This document shows, piece after piece, positions 56,640 through 64,000 of a DNA stretch of 64,000 nucleotides. Position 1 is the first letter of the stretch; every line of letters begins with the position of its first letter. The notes under the pieces were generated by a model. The model saw only the letters and a list, made by a program, of their open reading frames with translations. It was not told where the DNA came from and searched no databases. The stretch spans positions 1,395,001 through 1,459,000 of the forward strand of contig NZ_UGOD01000001.1 in NCBI RefSeq assembly GCF_900461525.1, written 5' to 3'. The DNA is from Legionella busanensis (GTDB lineage Bacteria; Pseudomonadota; Gammaproteobacteria; Legionellales; Legionellaceae). Position numbers and translations under genes: made by a program.

Positions 56640-58109
56640 ATGCAAGGCAATGCCGAAAATCATAAAGCTTGTGATTTAATTTTATTTGGCACCAAAGGCG
56701 ATCTTGCAAGTCGAAAGCTTTTGCCAGCACTTTATCAACTGGAAAAGCAAAATTTATTAAATCCAGAAACGCGGATTATTGGCGTAGCCCGTGACAATTT
56801 TAGTCCAAATGATTATGTTGACTTTGTTGAATCTACCTTAAAGACATTTAATCAAGAGCCTCTAGATCAAAATGTTTGGCAAAAACTGCGAAACAAGCTG
56901 TATTATGTACAAATCGATCTGACTGAAATAGCAGACTATACTAAGCTTAAAGACATAACCGACCCTGAATCGCGTATTGCTGTGAGTTATTTTGCAACAT
57001 CCTCTTCTTTGTTTGGCTATATGAGTGAAGGATTAGCTAATGTTGGCTTAGCTAAAGAACCAGCACGGGTTGTAGTAGAGAAACCTATCGGTCATAACTT
57101 AGCTTCTTCAATTGCCACTAATGACCAAGTTGCACAGTATTTCAAAGAAAGTCAAATTTATCGTATTGATCATTATTTGGGTAAAGAGACAGTATTAAAC
57201 TTATTAGTGCTGCGTTTTGCTAATGCAATTTTTGCAACAAACTGGGATTATAATGCTATTGACCATGTGCAAATATCAGTTGCAGAAGAAGTCGGCGTTG
57301 AAGGACGTTGGAGTTATTATGACAATGCTGGACAAACGCGAGATATGGTGCAAAATCATCTTCTACAGATTCTTGCTCTTATAGCCATGGAGCCACCAGT
57401 TAGCTTAGATGCTAATAATATTCGTGATGAAAAATTAAAAGTACTCAAAGCGTTAAGGCCTATTACTTTAGAAAATGTACATGAGATGACAGTACGTGGC
57501 CAATATACCAGTGGATTTGTGGGCGGCCGTACAGTTCCTGGTTATTTAGAAGAAAATGATGCAAAAGCAAGTAATACGGAAACGTTTGTCGCTTTAAAAG
57601 TTTTTATTGATAATTGGCGCTGGGCGGGCGTTCCTTTTTATTTGCGTACTGGTAAACGCATGCCTAGAAAATACAGTGAGGTATTAATTTCCTTTAAGCC
57701 GCAGCCTCATAATATATTTCATAAAACCTATAAGAACTTAAAAGCAAATAAATTAATCATTCGCCTACAGCCTGATGAAGGTGTTGAAATTCAAATTATT
57801 AATAAAATTCCAGGCTTAGGTGAAACGATGCAGTTGCAGCAAAGTAAGCTTGATTTAAGTTTCAATGAAACGTTTAAAACTAAACGTATTGTTGATGCCT
57901 ATGAGCGTTTATTATTAGAGGCGATGTTAGGTAATCAGTATTTATTTGTACGTCGTGATGAGGTTGAAGCTGCTTGGACCTGGGTTGATAGTATTTTAGA
58001 GGCTTGGCAAGTTCAAAATGAACCGCCCCGTGCTTATCAAGCTGGGACATGGGGGCCAGCTGCAGCTACTTCTTTATTGGCACGTGATGATAGAAATTGG
58101 GACGAGTAA
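56640..58109 (+). CDS. zwf: Glucose-6-phosphate dehydrogenase
   Basis: First gene of the glucose operon; oxidises glucose-6-phosphate to 6-phosphogluconolactone. It has 489 residues. The dinucleotide motif LILFGTKGDLASRKLLPAL is near the start and the substrate site RIDHYLGKE in the middle. The next gene begins one base after its stop. Confidence 0.96.
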   Translation: MQGNAENHKACDLILFGTKGDLASRKLLPALYQLEKQNLLNPETRIIGVARDNFSPNDYVDFVESTLKTFNQEPLDQNVWQKLRNKLYYVQIDLTEIADYTKLKDITDPESRIAVSYFATSSSLFGYMSEGLANVGLAKEPARVVVEKPIGHNLASSIATNDQVAQYFKESQIYRIDHYLGKETVLNLLVLRFANAIFATNWDYNAIDHVQISVAEEVGVEGRWSYYDNAGQTRDMVQNHLLQILALIAMEPPVSLDANNIRDEKLKVLKALRPITLENVHEMTVRGQYTSGFVGGRTVPGYLEENDAKASNTETFVALKVFIDNWRWAGVPFYLRTGKRMPRKYSEVLISFKPQPHNIFHKTYKNLKANKLIIRLQPDEGVEIQIINKIPGLGETMQLQQSKLDLSFNETFKTKRIVDAYERLLLEAMLGNQYLFVRRDEVEAAWTWVDSILEAWQVQNEPPRAYQAGTWGPAAATSLLARDDRNWDE

Positions 58110-58110
58110 T

Positions 58111-58797
58111 ATGCATTTGCAGCAATTTAATGATCCAACTAGTTTAAACAGTTACTTTTGTAACAAATTAAAGATTATTTTAAATGAAGCAATAGCTGCG
58201 CGTGGGCATGCTTATTTAGTTGTATCTGGTGGTAAAACCCCTCAATCTTTATTTAATCTGCTTTCAAAAGCAGATTTAGCATGGGATAAAGTAACAATTC
58301 TTTTAGCAGATGAACGTTGGATACCACCGAGTTCTGATGATAGCAATGAAGGAATGTTAAAACGTCATTTACTTGTAAATAATGCTGCAAAAGCAAATTA
58401 TATTAGCTTGCTGCCTAAAAGTAACGAGTCTGAACTAAATATTAAGGAAGTTGCTGGGCGCCTGGCCAATTTGCCTCAATTTGATGCTGTAATTTTAGGT
58501 ATGGGTGAAGATGGGCATACAGCTTCCCTTTTTCCCTGTAGTAAGGAAATTAAGGCAGGTTTAACCATGTCAGAACCAGCAGTAATTATTGTTAAACCTT
58601 CAACAGCGCCTTATACAAGAATTTCTTTGACTAAAAATAGGTTATTAAATAGTCGTTATATCTTTTTACATTTAGTAGGTGAAAATAAAATGGCTGTACT
58701 TAAAGAAGCTGATTCTGGTCAGGATCCACTGGCTATGCCTATTCGTGCTTTTTTACACAATCCAGCTGTTGAATTGCAAGTCATGTTTTCACCTTAA
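58111..58797 (+). CDS. pgl: 6-phosphogluconolactonase
   Basis: Hydrolyses 6-phosphogluconolactone to 6-phosphogluconate. It has 228 residues from the ATG at 58111. An upstream frame runs into zwf, but this ATG fits the family ([16 protein letters not shown]) and follows a GGGACGAG. Motifs: [22 protein letters not shown], and [13 protein letters not shown]. Confidence 0.93.
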   Translation: MHLQQFNDPTSLNSYFCNKLKIILNEAIAARGHAYLVVSGGKTPQSLFNLLSKADLAWDKVTILLADERWIPPSSDDSNEGMLKRHLLVNNAAKANYISLLPKSNESELNIKEVAGRLANLPQFDAVILGMGEDGHTASLFPCSKEIKAGLTMSEPAVIIVKPSTAPYTRISLTKNRLLNSRYIFLHLVGENKMAVLKEADSGQDPLAMPIRAFLHNPAVELQVMFSP

Positions 58798-58807
58798 TGA
58801 GATCTTT

Positions 58808-60634
58808 ATGAATACAATTATCAAACAGGTCACCGAGCGTATTATTAAGCGAAGCGCAAATAGCCGCGCGCGCTATTTAGCACGTTTAGAAAAAGCACGC
58901 TTGAAGGGCCCACATCGAGGTGCCCTACATTGTGGAAACTTAGCACATGGATTTGCCGCTTGTCGAGAAGGTGATAAGTTAGTAATGCGCCAATTAGTAC
59001 AACCTAATATTGCTATTGTTTCTGCTTACAATGATGTTTTATCAGCTCATAAGCCCTATGAATCATATCCTGCTATTTTGAAAGAAGCCATTAGTGAAAT
59101 GGGCGGGATTGCTCAATTTGCAGGTGGAGTGCCTGCGATGTGTGATGGTGTCACTCAAGGTCAGCCAGGCATGGATCTAAGCTTATTGAGTAGAGATACT
59201 ATTGCTTTATCTGCTGCTATTGCTTTATCGCATAATTTATTTGATGGCGGTTTAATGCTTGGGATCTGCGATAAGATTGTTCCTGGATTATTAATTGGAG
59301 CATTAAGTTTTGGCCATTTGCCCTTTGTCTTTATTCCAGCAGGGCCCATGCCTTCAGGTATTTCTAATAAAGAAAAAGCCCGCATTCGTCAATTATATGC
59401 TGAAGGCAAAGTCGATAGGGAAGCATTATTAGATGCTGAGGCTGCCTCTTACCATACTTCAGGGACGTGTACGTTTTTTGGTACGGCTAATTCTAATCAG
59501 CTTGTTGTAGAAATGATGGGCTTGCATTTACCTGGTTCATCATTCATTAATCCCAATACCCCTTTACGTAACGAATTAACGCGAGCTGCTGCAAAGCAGG
59601 TCTTAAATTTAACTGATCTAGGTAGCCATTATCTTCCTATTGGCCATATTGTTGATGCTAAATCTATTGTTAATGGCATTGTTGGCTTATTAGCAACAGG
59701 CGGTTCTACAAACCATACGATGCATCTTGTAGCAATTGCTCGAGCTGCCGGCTTTATCATTAATTGGGATGATTTCGCTGAATTATCCAAGGCCACCCCG
59801 CTGGTTGCTAAAATTTATCCTAATGGTAGTGCTGATATTAATCATTTTCACCGCGCAGGCGGCATGGCTTATTTAATTAATACTTTATTAGAAGCTGGCT
59901 TGCTGCATGAAGATGTTCAAACAGTAGCAGGCCCAGGTTTACAACATTATACAAAACAGCCGGTTTTACATGATGGTATATTACAATGGATAGATGGTCC
60001 GTCTGTCACATTAGATGATGAAGTGCTTCGTTCTTTTAAAGAGCCTTTTAGTAGCCACGGTGGATTAGAAGTTTTATCTGGTAATATTGGGCGCGCTGTT
60101 ATTAAAACCTCAGCACTTAATGACACTAATTTAGTTGTTCAAGCCGAGGCAGAAGTATTTAGCAGTCAAGATGAATTTATGGAAGCTTTTAAAGCAGGAC
60201 GATTAAATAAAGATTGTGTCGTTGTAATTCGCTTCCAAGGTCCAAAAGCTTGTGGTATGCCTGAATTACATCAATTAACGCCTCAATTATCTGTTTTACA
60301 AAATAGAGGTTTTCATGTGGCGTTGGTTACCGATGGGCGCATGTCTGGAGCGTCTGGCAATGTGCCTGCAGCCTTGCATGTTACACCAGAAGCATTGGAC
60401 GAAGGTATTATATCTAAGATTCAAACAGGTGATTTAATTTTACTCGATAGCAAGCAAGGTATTTTGCAACTTCTTATTTCTGATGAAGAATTAATTAGCC
60501 GCGCACCTGCAAAACTTGATACTTCGGACTATTATGAAGGTATGGGACGTGAATTATTTGGCTGCCTACGAACCCAGCTAACGGGAGCAGAGCAGGGTGC
60601 TTGTAGCTTATTTGTTACTGAGGATTATTTATGA
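58808..60634 (+). CDS. edd: 6-phosphogluconate dehydratase
   Basis: First dedicated Entner-Doudoroff enzyme, forming KDPG. It has 608 residues from the ATG at 58808; an upstream in-frame stretch overlaps pgl and is ignored. Family motifs: [28 protein letters not shown], and [11 protein letters not shown], with cysteines that carry an iron-sulfur cluster. glk starts inside its stop (overlap of 4 bases). Confidence 0.95.
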   Translation: MNTIIKQVTERIIKRSANSRARYLARLEKARLKGPHRGALHCGNLAHGFAACREGDKLVMRQLVQPNIAIVSAYNDVLSAHKPYESYPAILKEAISEMGGIAQFAGGVPAMCDGVTQGQPGMDLSLLSRDTIALSAAIALSHNLFDGGLMLGICDKIVPGLLIGALSFGHLPFVFIPAGPMPSGISNKEKARIRQLYAEGKVDREALLDAEAASYHTSGTCTFFGTANSNQLVVEMMGLHLPGSSFINPNTPLRNELTRAAAKQVLNLTDLGSHYLPIGHIVDAKSIVNGIVGLLATGGSTNHTMHLVAIARAAGFIINWDDFAELSKATPLVAKIYPNGSADINHFHRAGGMAYLINTLLEAGLLHEDVQTVAGPGLQHYTKQPVLHDGILQWIDGPSVTLDDEVLRSFKEPFSSHGGLEVLSGNIGRAVIKTSALNDTNLVVQAEAEVFSSQDEFMEAFKAGRLNKDCVVVIRFQGPKACGMPELHQLTPQLSVLQNRGFHVALVTDGRMSGASGNVPAALHVTPEALDEGIISKIQTGDLILLDSKQGILQLLISDEELISRAPAKLDTSDYYEGMGRELFGCLRTQLTGAEQGACSLFVTEDYL

Positions 60635-61635
60635 GTACTCAATTAGCTCACGAAACCTGTGTCTATGCAATTGCTGCTGATATTGGTGGCACTAATGCGC
60701 GTTTTAGTCGGGTTAATTTAATTGATTTGCAAGTCGATGAGGTTGCTGTTTTTCCTTGTGTAAATTTTCCTACTTTAGAAGAGGCGTTAATTCATTATCG
60801 TACAATGCATAAACTTGAGGATATAAAACATGCCTCTATTGCTATAGCTTGTCCAGTTATTAATGATCAAGTCCGCATGACCAATGCCAATTGGAATTTT
60901 TCAATTAGTGAACTTAAAGATAATCTAGAACTTAGTGAACTCCAGGTGCTTAATGACTTAACTGCCGCAGCTATGAGTTTACCTATTTTAACTAAAGAAG
61001 AAAAAGAAAAGATTGGTTCAGGCGAAATTGATCTAGCTAAGCCTATGGTTATGTTAGGCGTTGGAACAGGTTTAGGCGTTGCTCATTTAATTCCTACTCC
61101 TTCAGGCTATATGCCTTTATCAGGCGAAGGTGGACATACAGGTTGGGCTGCACAAAATGAGCAGGAATGGTTCATTCAACGTTTTCTAACTAATAAATTT
61201 GGTCATGTTTCTTCTGAGCGTTTATTATCTGGCCCTGGATTAGAAAATTTATATTTAGCAATAGCAGCTTATCAAAAGTTAGATATTGCACCTCTATCTG
61301 CAGCAGAAATAGTAAATTTAGCATTAAACAAAAAATCTGAGCTAGCAACTATCGTTATTGAGCAATTCTTTGCAAGCTTAGGAAGTTATGCTGGTGATTT
61401 AGCTTTGCGCTTATGCACATTTGGTGGTGTTTATATTACGGGCGGCGTTGTACCTAAATTATTACCTTTAATGGAGCAAAGTGAATTTAGAAATCGCTTT
61501 GAATCAAAAGGACGATTTAGCGAATTAAATAAGCAAATACCCACTTATGTTATTACCGCTGAGCAACCTGGTTTAATAGGCGCTGCTCTTTACCTAAAAC
61601 AAATGATGGAAAGTGAAACGTATGTCTTTAAATAA
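60631..61635 (+). CDS. glk: Glucokinase
   Basis: ATP-dependent phosphorylation of glucose. A 334-residue protein of the ROK-like/bacterial glucokinase group. Phosphate-binding motif [11 protein letters not shown] (17-26), [12 protein letters not shown] and GEGGHTGW are visible. Its start overlaps edd and its end overlaps eda, so it is translated as part of one operon. Confidence 0.94.
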   Translation: MSTQLAHETCVYAIAADIGGTNARFSRVNLIDLQVDEVAVFPCVNFPTLEEALIHYRTMHKLEDIKHASIAIACPVINDQVRMTNANWNFSISELKDNLELSELQVLNDLTAAAMSLPILTKEEKEKIGSGEIDLAKPMVMLGVGTGLGVAHLIPTPSGYMPLSGEGGHTGWAAQNEQEWFIQRFLTNKFGHVSSERLLSGPGLENLYLAIAAYQKLDIAPLSAAEIVNLALNKKSELATIVIEQFFASLGSYAGDLALRLCTFGGVYITGGVVPKLLPLMEQSEFRNRFESKGRFSELNKQIPTYVITAEQPGLIGAALYLKQMMESETYVFK

Positions 61636-62299
61636 TTGGTCATTACAACCGGATGTTTTATTTAATCAAGGGCCTATCATTCCTGTGCTTGTTATACGTC
61701 ATGTTGAAGATGCCATTCCTTTAGCCACGACTTTAATTAGCTGCGGTATTACTCTCTTTGAAGTTACCTTAAGAACAGCAAGTGCATTAGAAATTATTTA
61801 CCGCTTAAGGAAAGAGTTCCCAGATATACTGATTGGCGCTGGAACCGTGACAACGCCTGCTCAGTTGGAGCAAGTTATCCAAGTTGGAGCCCAATTTGCG
61901 ATTAGTCCTGGCTTAACGAGAGAATTATTACAAACGGCAAAAGACTCGACAATTCCATTAATTCCTGGTATTGCTAGTATTTCTGAATTAATGGAAGGGC
62001 TGCAATTTGGCTTTAATCATTTTAAATTCTTCCCTGCTGCGGTAGCGGGTGGAGTTAACATGTTAGATTCAATTCATGGTCCATTTCCAAATGTTCATTT
62101 TTGCCCTACTGGCGGCATTAACGAACATAACTTCTTAGATTACTTGAACCTTCCCAATGTTTCTTGTGTTGGTGGTTCTTGGATCGTTCCTGAAGAAGCA
62201 GTAAAATCAAAAAATTGGGAGAAAATTAGAATGCTAAGTTCAACAGCTATAACTCAGGCGACTAGTGTTTTAGGTAAATCAGTACTACAAAAAAATTAA
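61622..62299 (+). CDS. eda: KDPG aldolase
   Basis: Cleaves KDPG to pyruvate and glyceraldehyde-3-phosphate. It has 225 residues from the ATG at 61622 (GGAAAG 8 bases upstream); a GTG at 61613 is the alternative. Schiff-base lysine in NHFKFFPAA, with GAGTVTTPAQL and FCPTGGI. It overlaps glk by 14 bases. Confidence 0.95.
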   Translation: MSLNNWSLQPDVLFNQGPIIPVLVIRHVEDAIPLATTLISCGITLFEVTLRTASALEIIYRLRKEFPDILIGAGTVTTPAQLEQVIQVGAQFAISPGLTRELLQTAKDSTIPLIPGIASISELMEGLQFGFNHFKFFPAAVAGGVNMLDSIHGPFPNVHFCPTGGINEHNFLDYLNLPNVSCVGGSWIVPEEAVKSKNWEKIRMLSSTAITQATSVLGKSVLQKN

Positions 62300-62480
62300 T
62301 TTTTAGAATGTAGAAATATTTACAAAGATGCACTTTTTAATTCTCAAATTTCTAATACTGACGTCTAAATTAAATCTTTTTAAAGCTCAGTTAATGATTT
62401 CATCATTAATATTAAGTTTTTTCCAAAAGTTAGCATTTAGGTTGTTTATAATTAAATTTGACTCAAATTAAGGATTGAAC

Positions 62481-63902
62481 ATGGCTTGGTTGGTAGCAAT
62501 TATTGGATCAGTAGCAGGTTTCTTATTTGGTTACGATGAAGGTATTATTGCAGGTTCACTTGATCTTGTTAAAAATCATTTTTCTCTTACCCACACACAC
62601 GTAGGTATTATGACTTCAGCACTTCCATTCGGTGCTTTATTTGGATCAATGTTTATAGGTGCATTAATCGCTTCTCGCTTTACAAAATATATTGGTAGGC
62701 GTACAACCTTATCCTATGCAGGTTTCTTTTTTCTCTTAGGTGCTGGCGGCGCAGCGCTTGCTAACACAGAAACGATCTTAATCGCCTCTCGATTTATTTT
62801 AGGTCTTGCCATAGGAATTGCCGCTGTAACAACACCTTTATACTTAGCAGAAACTGCACCAATGAAATTAAGAGGTGCCATTGTTGCTATTTATCAATTA
62901 GCTATTACATTGGGAATAGTTTGCGCCTATGGAGTTAATTATTTACTTATAGAACAACAAGCTTGGCGTGCTATGTTTGCTTCCAGTGCCATTCCTGCAT
63001 TAATTTTAACAATAGGTATTTTGTTTTTGCCTGAATCTCCGCGTTGGCTTTGTAGTGTAGGCAAACATGATTTAGCTCTTCGTTCTTTAAAAAGGTTACG
63101 TGGTGGTAAATCAATCGATCAAGAATTAAATGATATAGAAGAAACGTTAGCGAAAGAGCCGCATAATGGTAAAAATTGGCGCTTACTTTTCCGTAGACCT
63201 TTACTACCAGTTTTACTATTAGGTGTTATATTATTTTGCTTACAGCAATTAAGTGGTATTAACGTCATTATTTATTATGCACCTGAGATTTTTAAAAATT
63301 TAGGTTTTACTAATACGACAGGACAAATTTTAGCAACAATGGGTATTGGTGTAGTGAATGTTTTAGTTACCATACTTGCTATTTTTTGGGTTGATAAAAT
63401 TGGTCGACGCAAGCTATTGCTTGTTGGTTTTGCAGGTACATTTATTAGTTTAACGGCGCTAAGTTTATTCTCGCTATTTCAAGTAAGTGCTTTAGCTTAT
63501 CTATCTGTACTGTGTTTAACAGTTTATATCTTTTCGTTTGCTATAAGCCTTGGTCCTATTCCTCATATTGCGATGGCAGAGATTTTTCCACTGCATGTTC
63601 GAGGTGCTGGAATGGGATTATCTTCCATGAGCAATTGGGGTTTTAATACATTAATGGTATTTAGCTTTCCCATTTTATATAACCAAATTGGTATTGAATA
63701 TACATTTCTAATGTATGGTGTGATTTGTTTTCTGGGCTTTATCTATTCTTATTATTGGATGCCTGAAACTAAAAATATTAGCCTTGAAGCCATTGAAACT
63801 TATTTAATGAATAATAAACCACTTCGCTATTTAGGTCGCAATCATGAAGTGAATACGTTTGATACAACAGTGAAACGTGCAGAGTTATCACCAACGTTAT
63901 AA
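62481..63902 (+). CDS. MFS sugar:proton symporter (YwtG/XylE-like)
   Basis: A 473-residue 12-helix sugar porter, placed as the uptake protein of the glucose operon. It has GFLFGYDEGIIAGSL, the YIGRRTT loop motif, PESPRWL after helix 6, QQLSGINVIIYYAPEIF, and the closing PETKN. The start is the ATG at 62481 (AAGGA 6 bases before), not the TTG two codons upstream. The L. pneumophila counterpart closes the same operon. Confidence 0.9.
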   Translation: MAWLVAIIGSVAGFLFGYDEGIIAGSLDLVKNHFSLTHTHVGIMTSALPFGALFGSMFIGALIASRFTKYIGRRTTLSYAGFFFLLGAGGAALANTETILIASRFILGLAIGIAAVTTPLYLAETAPMKLRGAIVAIYQLAITLGIVCAYGVNYLLIEQQAWRAMFASSAIPALILTIGILFLPESPRWLCSVGKHDLALRSLKRLRGGKSIDQELNDIEETLAKEPHNGKNWRLLFRRPLLPVLLLGVILFCLQQLSGINVIIYYAPEIFKNLGFTNTTGQILATMGIGVVNVLVTILAIFWVDKIGRRKLLLVGFAGTFISLTALSLFSLFQVSALAYLSVLCLTVYIFSFAISLGPIPHIAMAEIFPLHVRGAGMGLSSMSNWGFNTLMVFSFPILYNQIGIEYTFLMYGVICFLGFIYSYYWMPETKNISLEAIETYLMNNKPLRYLGRNHEVNTFDTTVKRAELSPTL

Positions 63903-63921
63903 TTTCTTACCAATGTAATAA

Positions 63922-63944
63922 ATGCCACGACTAAGTCGTGGCAT
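63922..63944. terminator. Hairpin at the end of the glucose operon
   Basis: ATGCCACGACT and AGTCGTGGCAT are perfect complements (11-bp stem around a single A), just after the transporter stop. It may end transcription from both sides, but the T run is poor. Confidence 0.55.
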
Positions 63945-63958
63945 ACTAAAATAGTTAT

Positions 63959-64000
63959 TTAATCTAATATTTTATTAGCGTAGATTGTCATTGCTTCAGT
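63959..64000 (-). CDS. Possible C-terminal end of a minus-strand gene, cut by window
   Basis: A frame on the minus strand runs from the window edge to a TAA at 63959-63961, giving only 13 residues (TEAMTIYANKILD). The spacing behind a hairpin after the transporter gene fits a convergent neighbour. No family can be named from so short a piece. Confidence 0.3.
   Translation of the reverse strand, partial: TEAMTIYANKILD

Noticed and set aside
1-64000. CRISPR arrays, insertion sequences, prophage genes and toxin-antitoxin pairs
   Set aside because: No regularly spaced repeats, no transposase or phage protein, and no recognisable toxin or antitoxin family was seen on either strand.

Overview
The window looks like the chromosome of a Legionella species or a very close relative (Legionellaceae, Gammaproteobacteria). 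DNA is AT-rich and coding is dense on both strands. The strongest taxonomic markers are a Mip (macrophage infectivity potentiator) gene, an Entner-Doudoroff run zwf-pgl-edd-glk-eda-sugar porter in the order known from L. pneumophila, a 63-residue CsrA with a PmrA-like box in its promoter, and proteins that resemble Dot/Icm-era eukaryotic-like effectors. No transposase, integrase, phage gene or CRISPR array was seen.

Layout. 1-9.2 kb: a 5'-truncated GGDEF/EAL protein, an FAD monooxygenase, NadE, and a SWIM-SNF2 helicase. 9.3-17.4 kb: DUF2147 protein, dnaB-alr, a glycine-zipper lipoprotein, a CBS protein, an EamA transporter, a CPFC-thioredoxin-like membrane protein, a CDGSH protein and lipA. 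17.4-29.3 kb: POT transporter, methyltransferase, O-antigen ligase-like protein, pgi, csrA, birA, a Sfp-type phosphopantetheinyl transferase, accA-tilS and an MFS pump. 29.5-32.9 kb: a tiny overlapping gene pair, sdaA and mip. 33-34.2 kb: ampG.

34.4-38.5 kb is the accessory core. It holds a protein with a CE-clan (Ulp1-like) His/Asp/Gln/Cys pattern, a tRNA-Leu(CAA), a small secreted DUF3757-like protein, and two tandem paralogues with a shared C-terminal domain. One paralogue has an apparently intact Ras-like GTPase domain and the other a degenerate one. I read this segment as a candidate effector island.

38.7-44 kb carries a ClC-type transporter with CBS domains, a PAS-receiver protein, a protein made of three YbjQ-like repeats, and a DUF2157-like membrane protein. 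44.2-54.3 kb is a purine-biosynthesis cluster: purL-purM-purQ-purC, a 539-bp repeat-filled spacer, then purF-purD-purN-purE. PurL is the small type, and PurQ has a C-terminal extension that looks like two PurS domains in one chain. This would supply the partner a small PurL needs. 54.5-56.5 kb holds a secreted C1-family protease and a glycine-zipper stress-type protein. 56.6-63.9 kb is the glucose-catabolism operon.

Functionally the ordinary parts cover NAD, lipoate, biotin, fatty-acid, purine and glucose metabolism. Pgi lies in the window but away from the zwf operon. Coordinates of start codons were adjusted where a ribosome-binding site or family length favoured an internal ATG.
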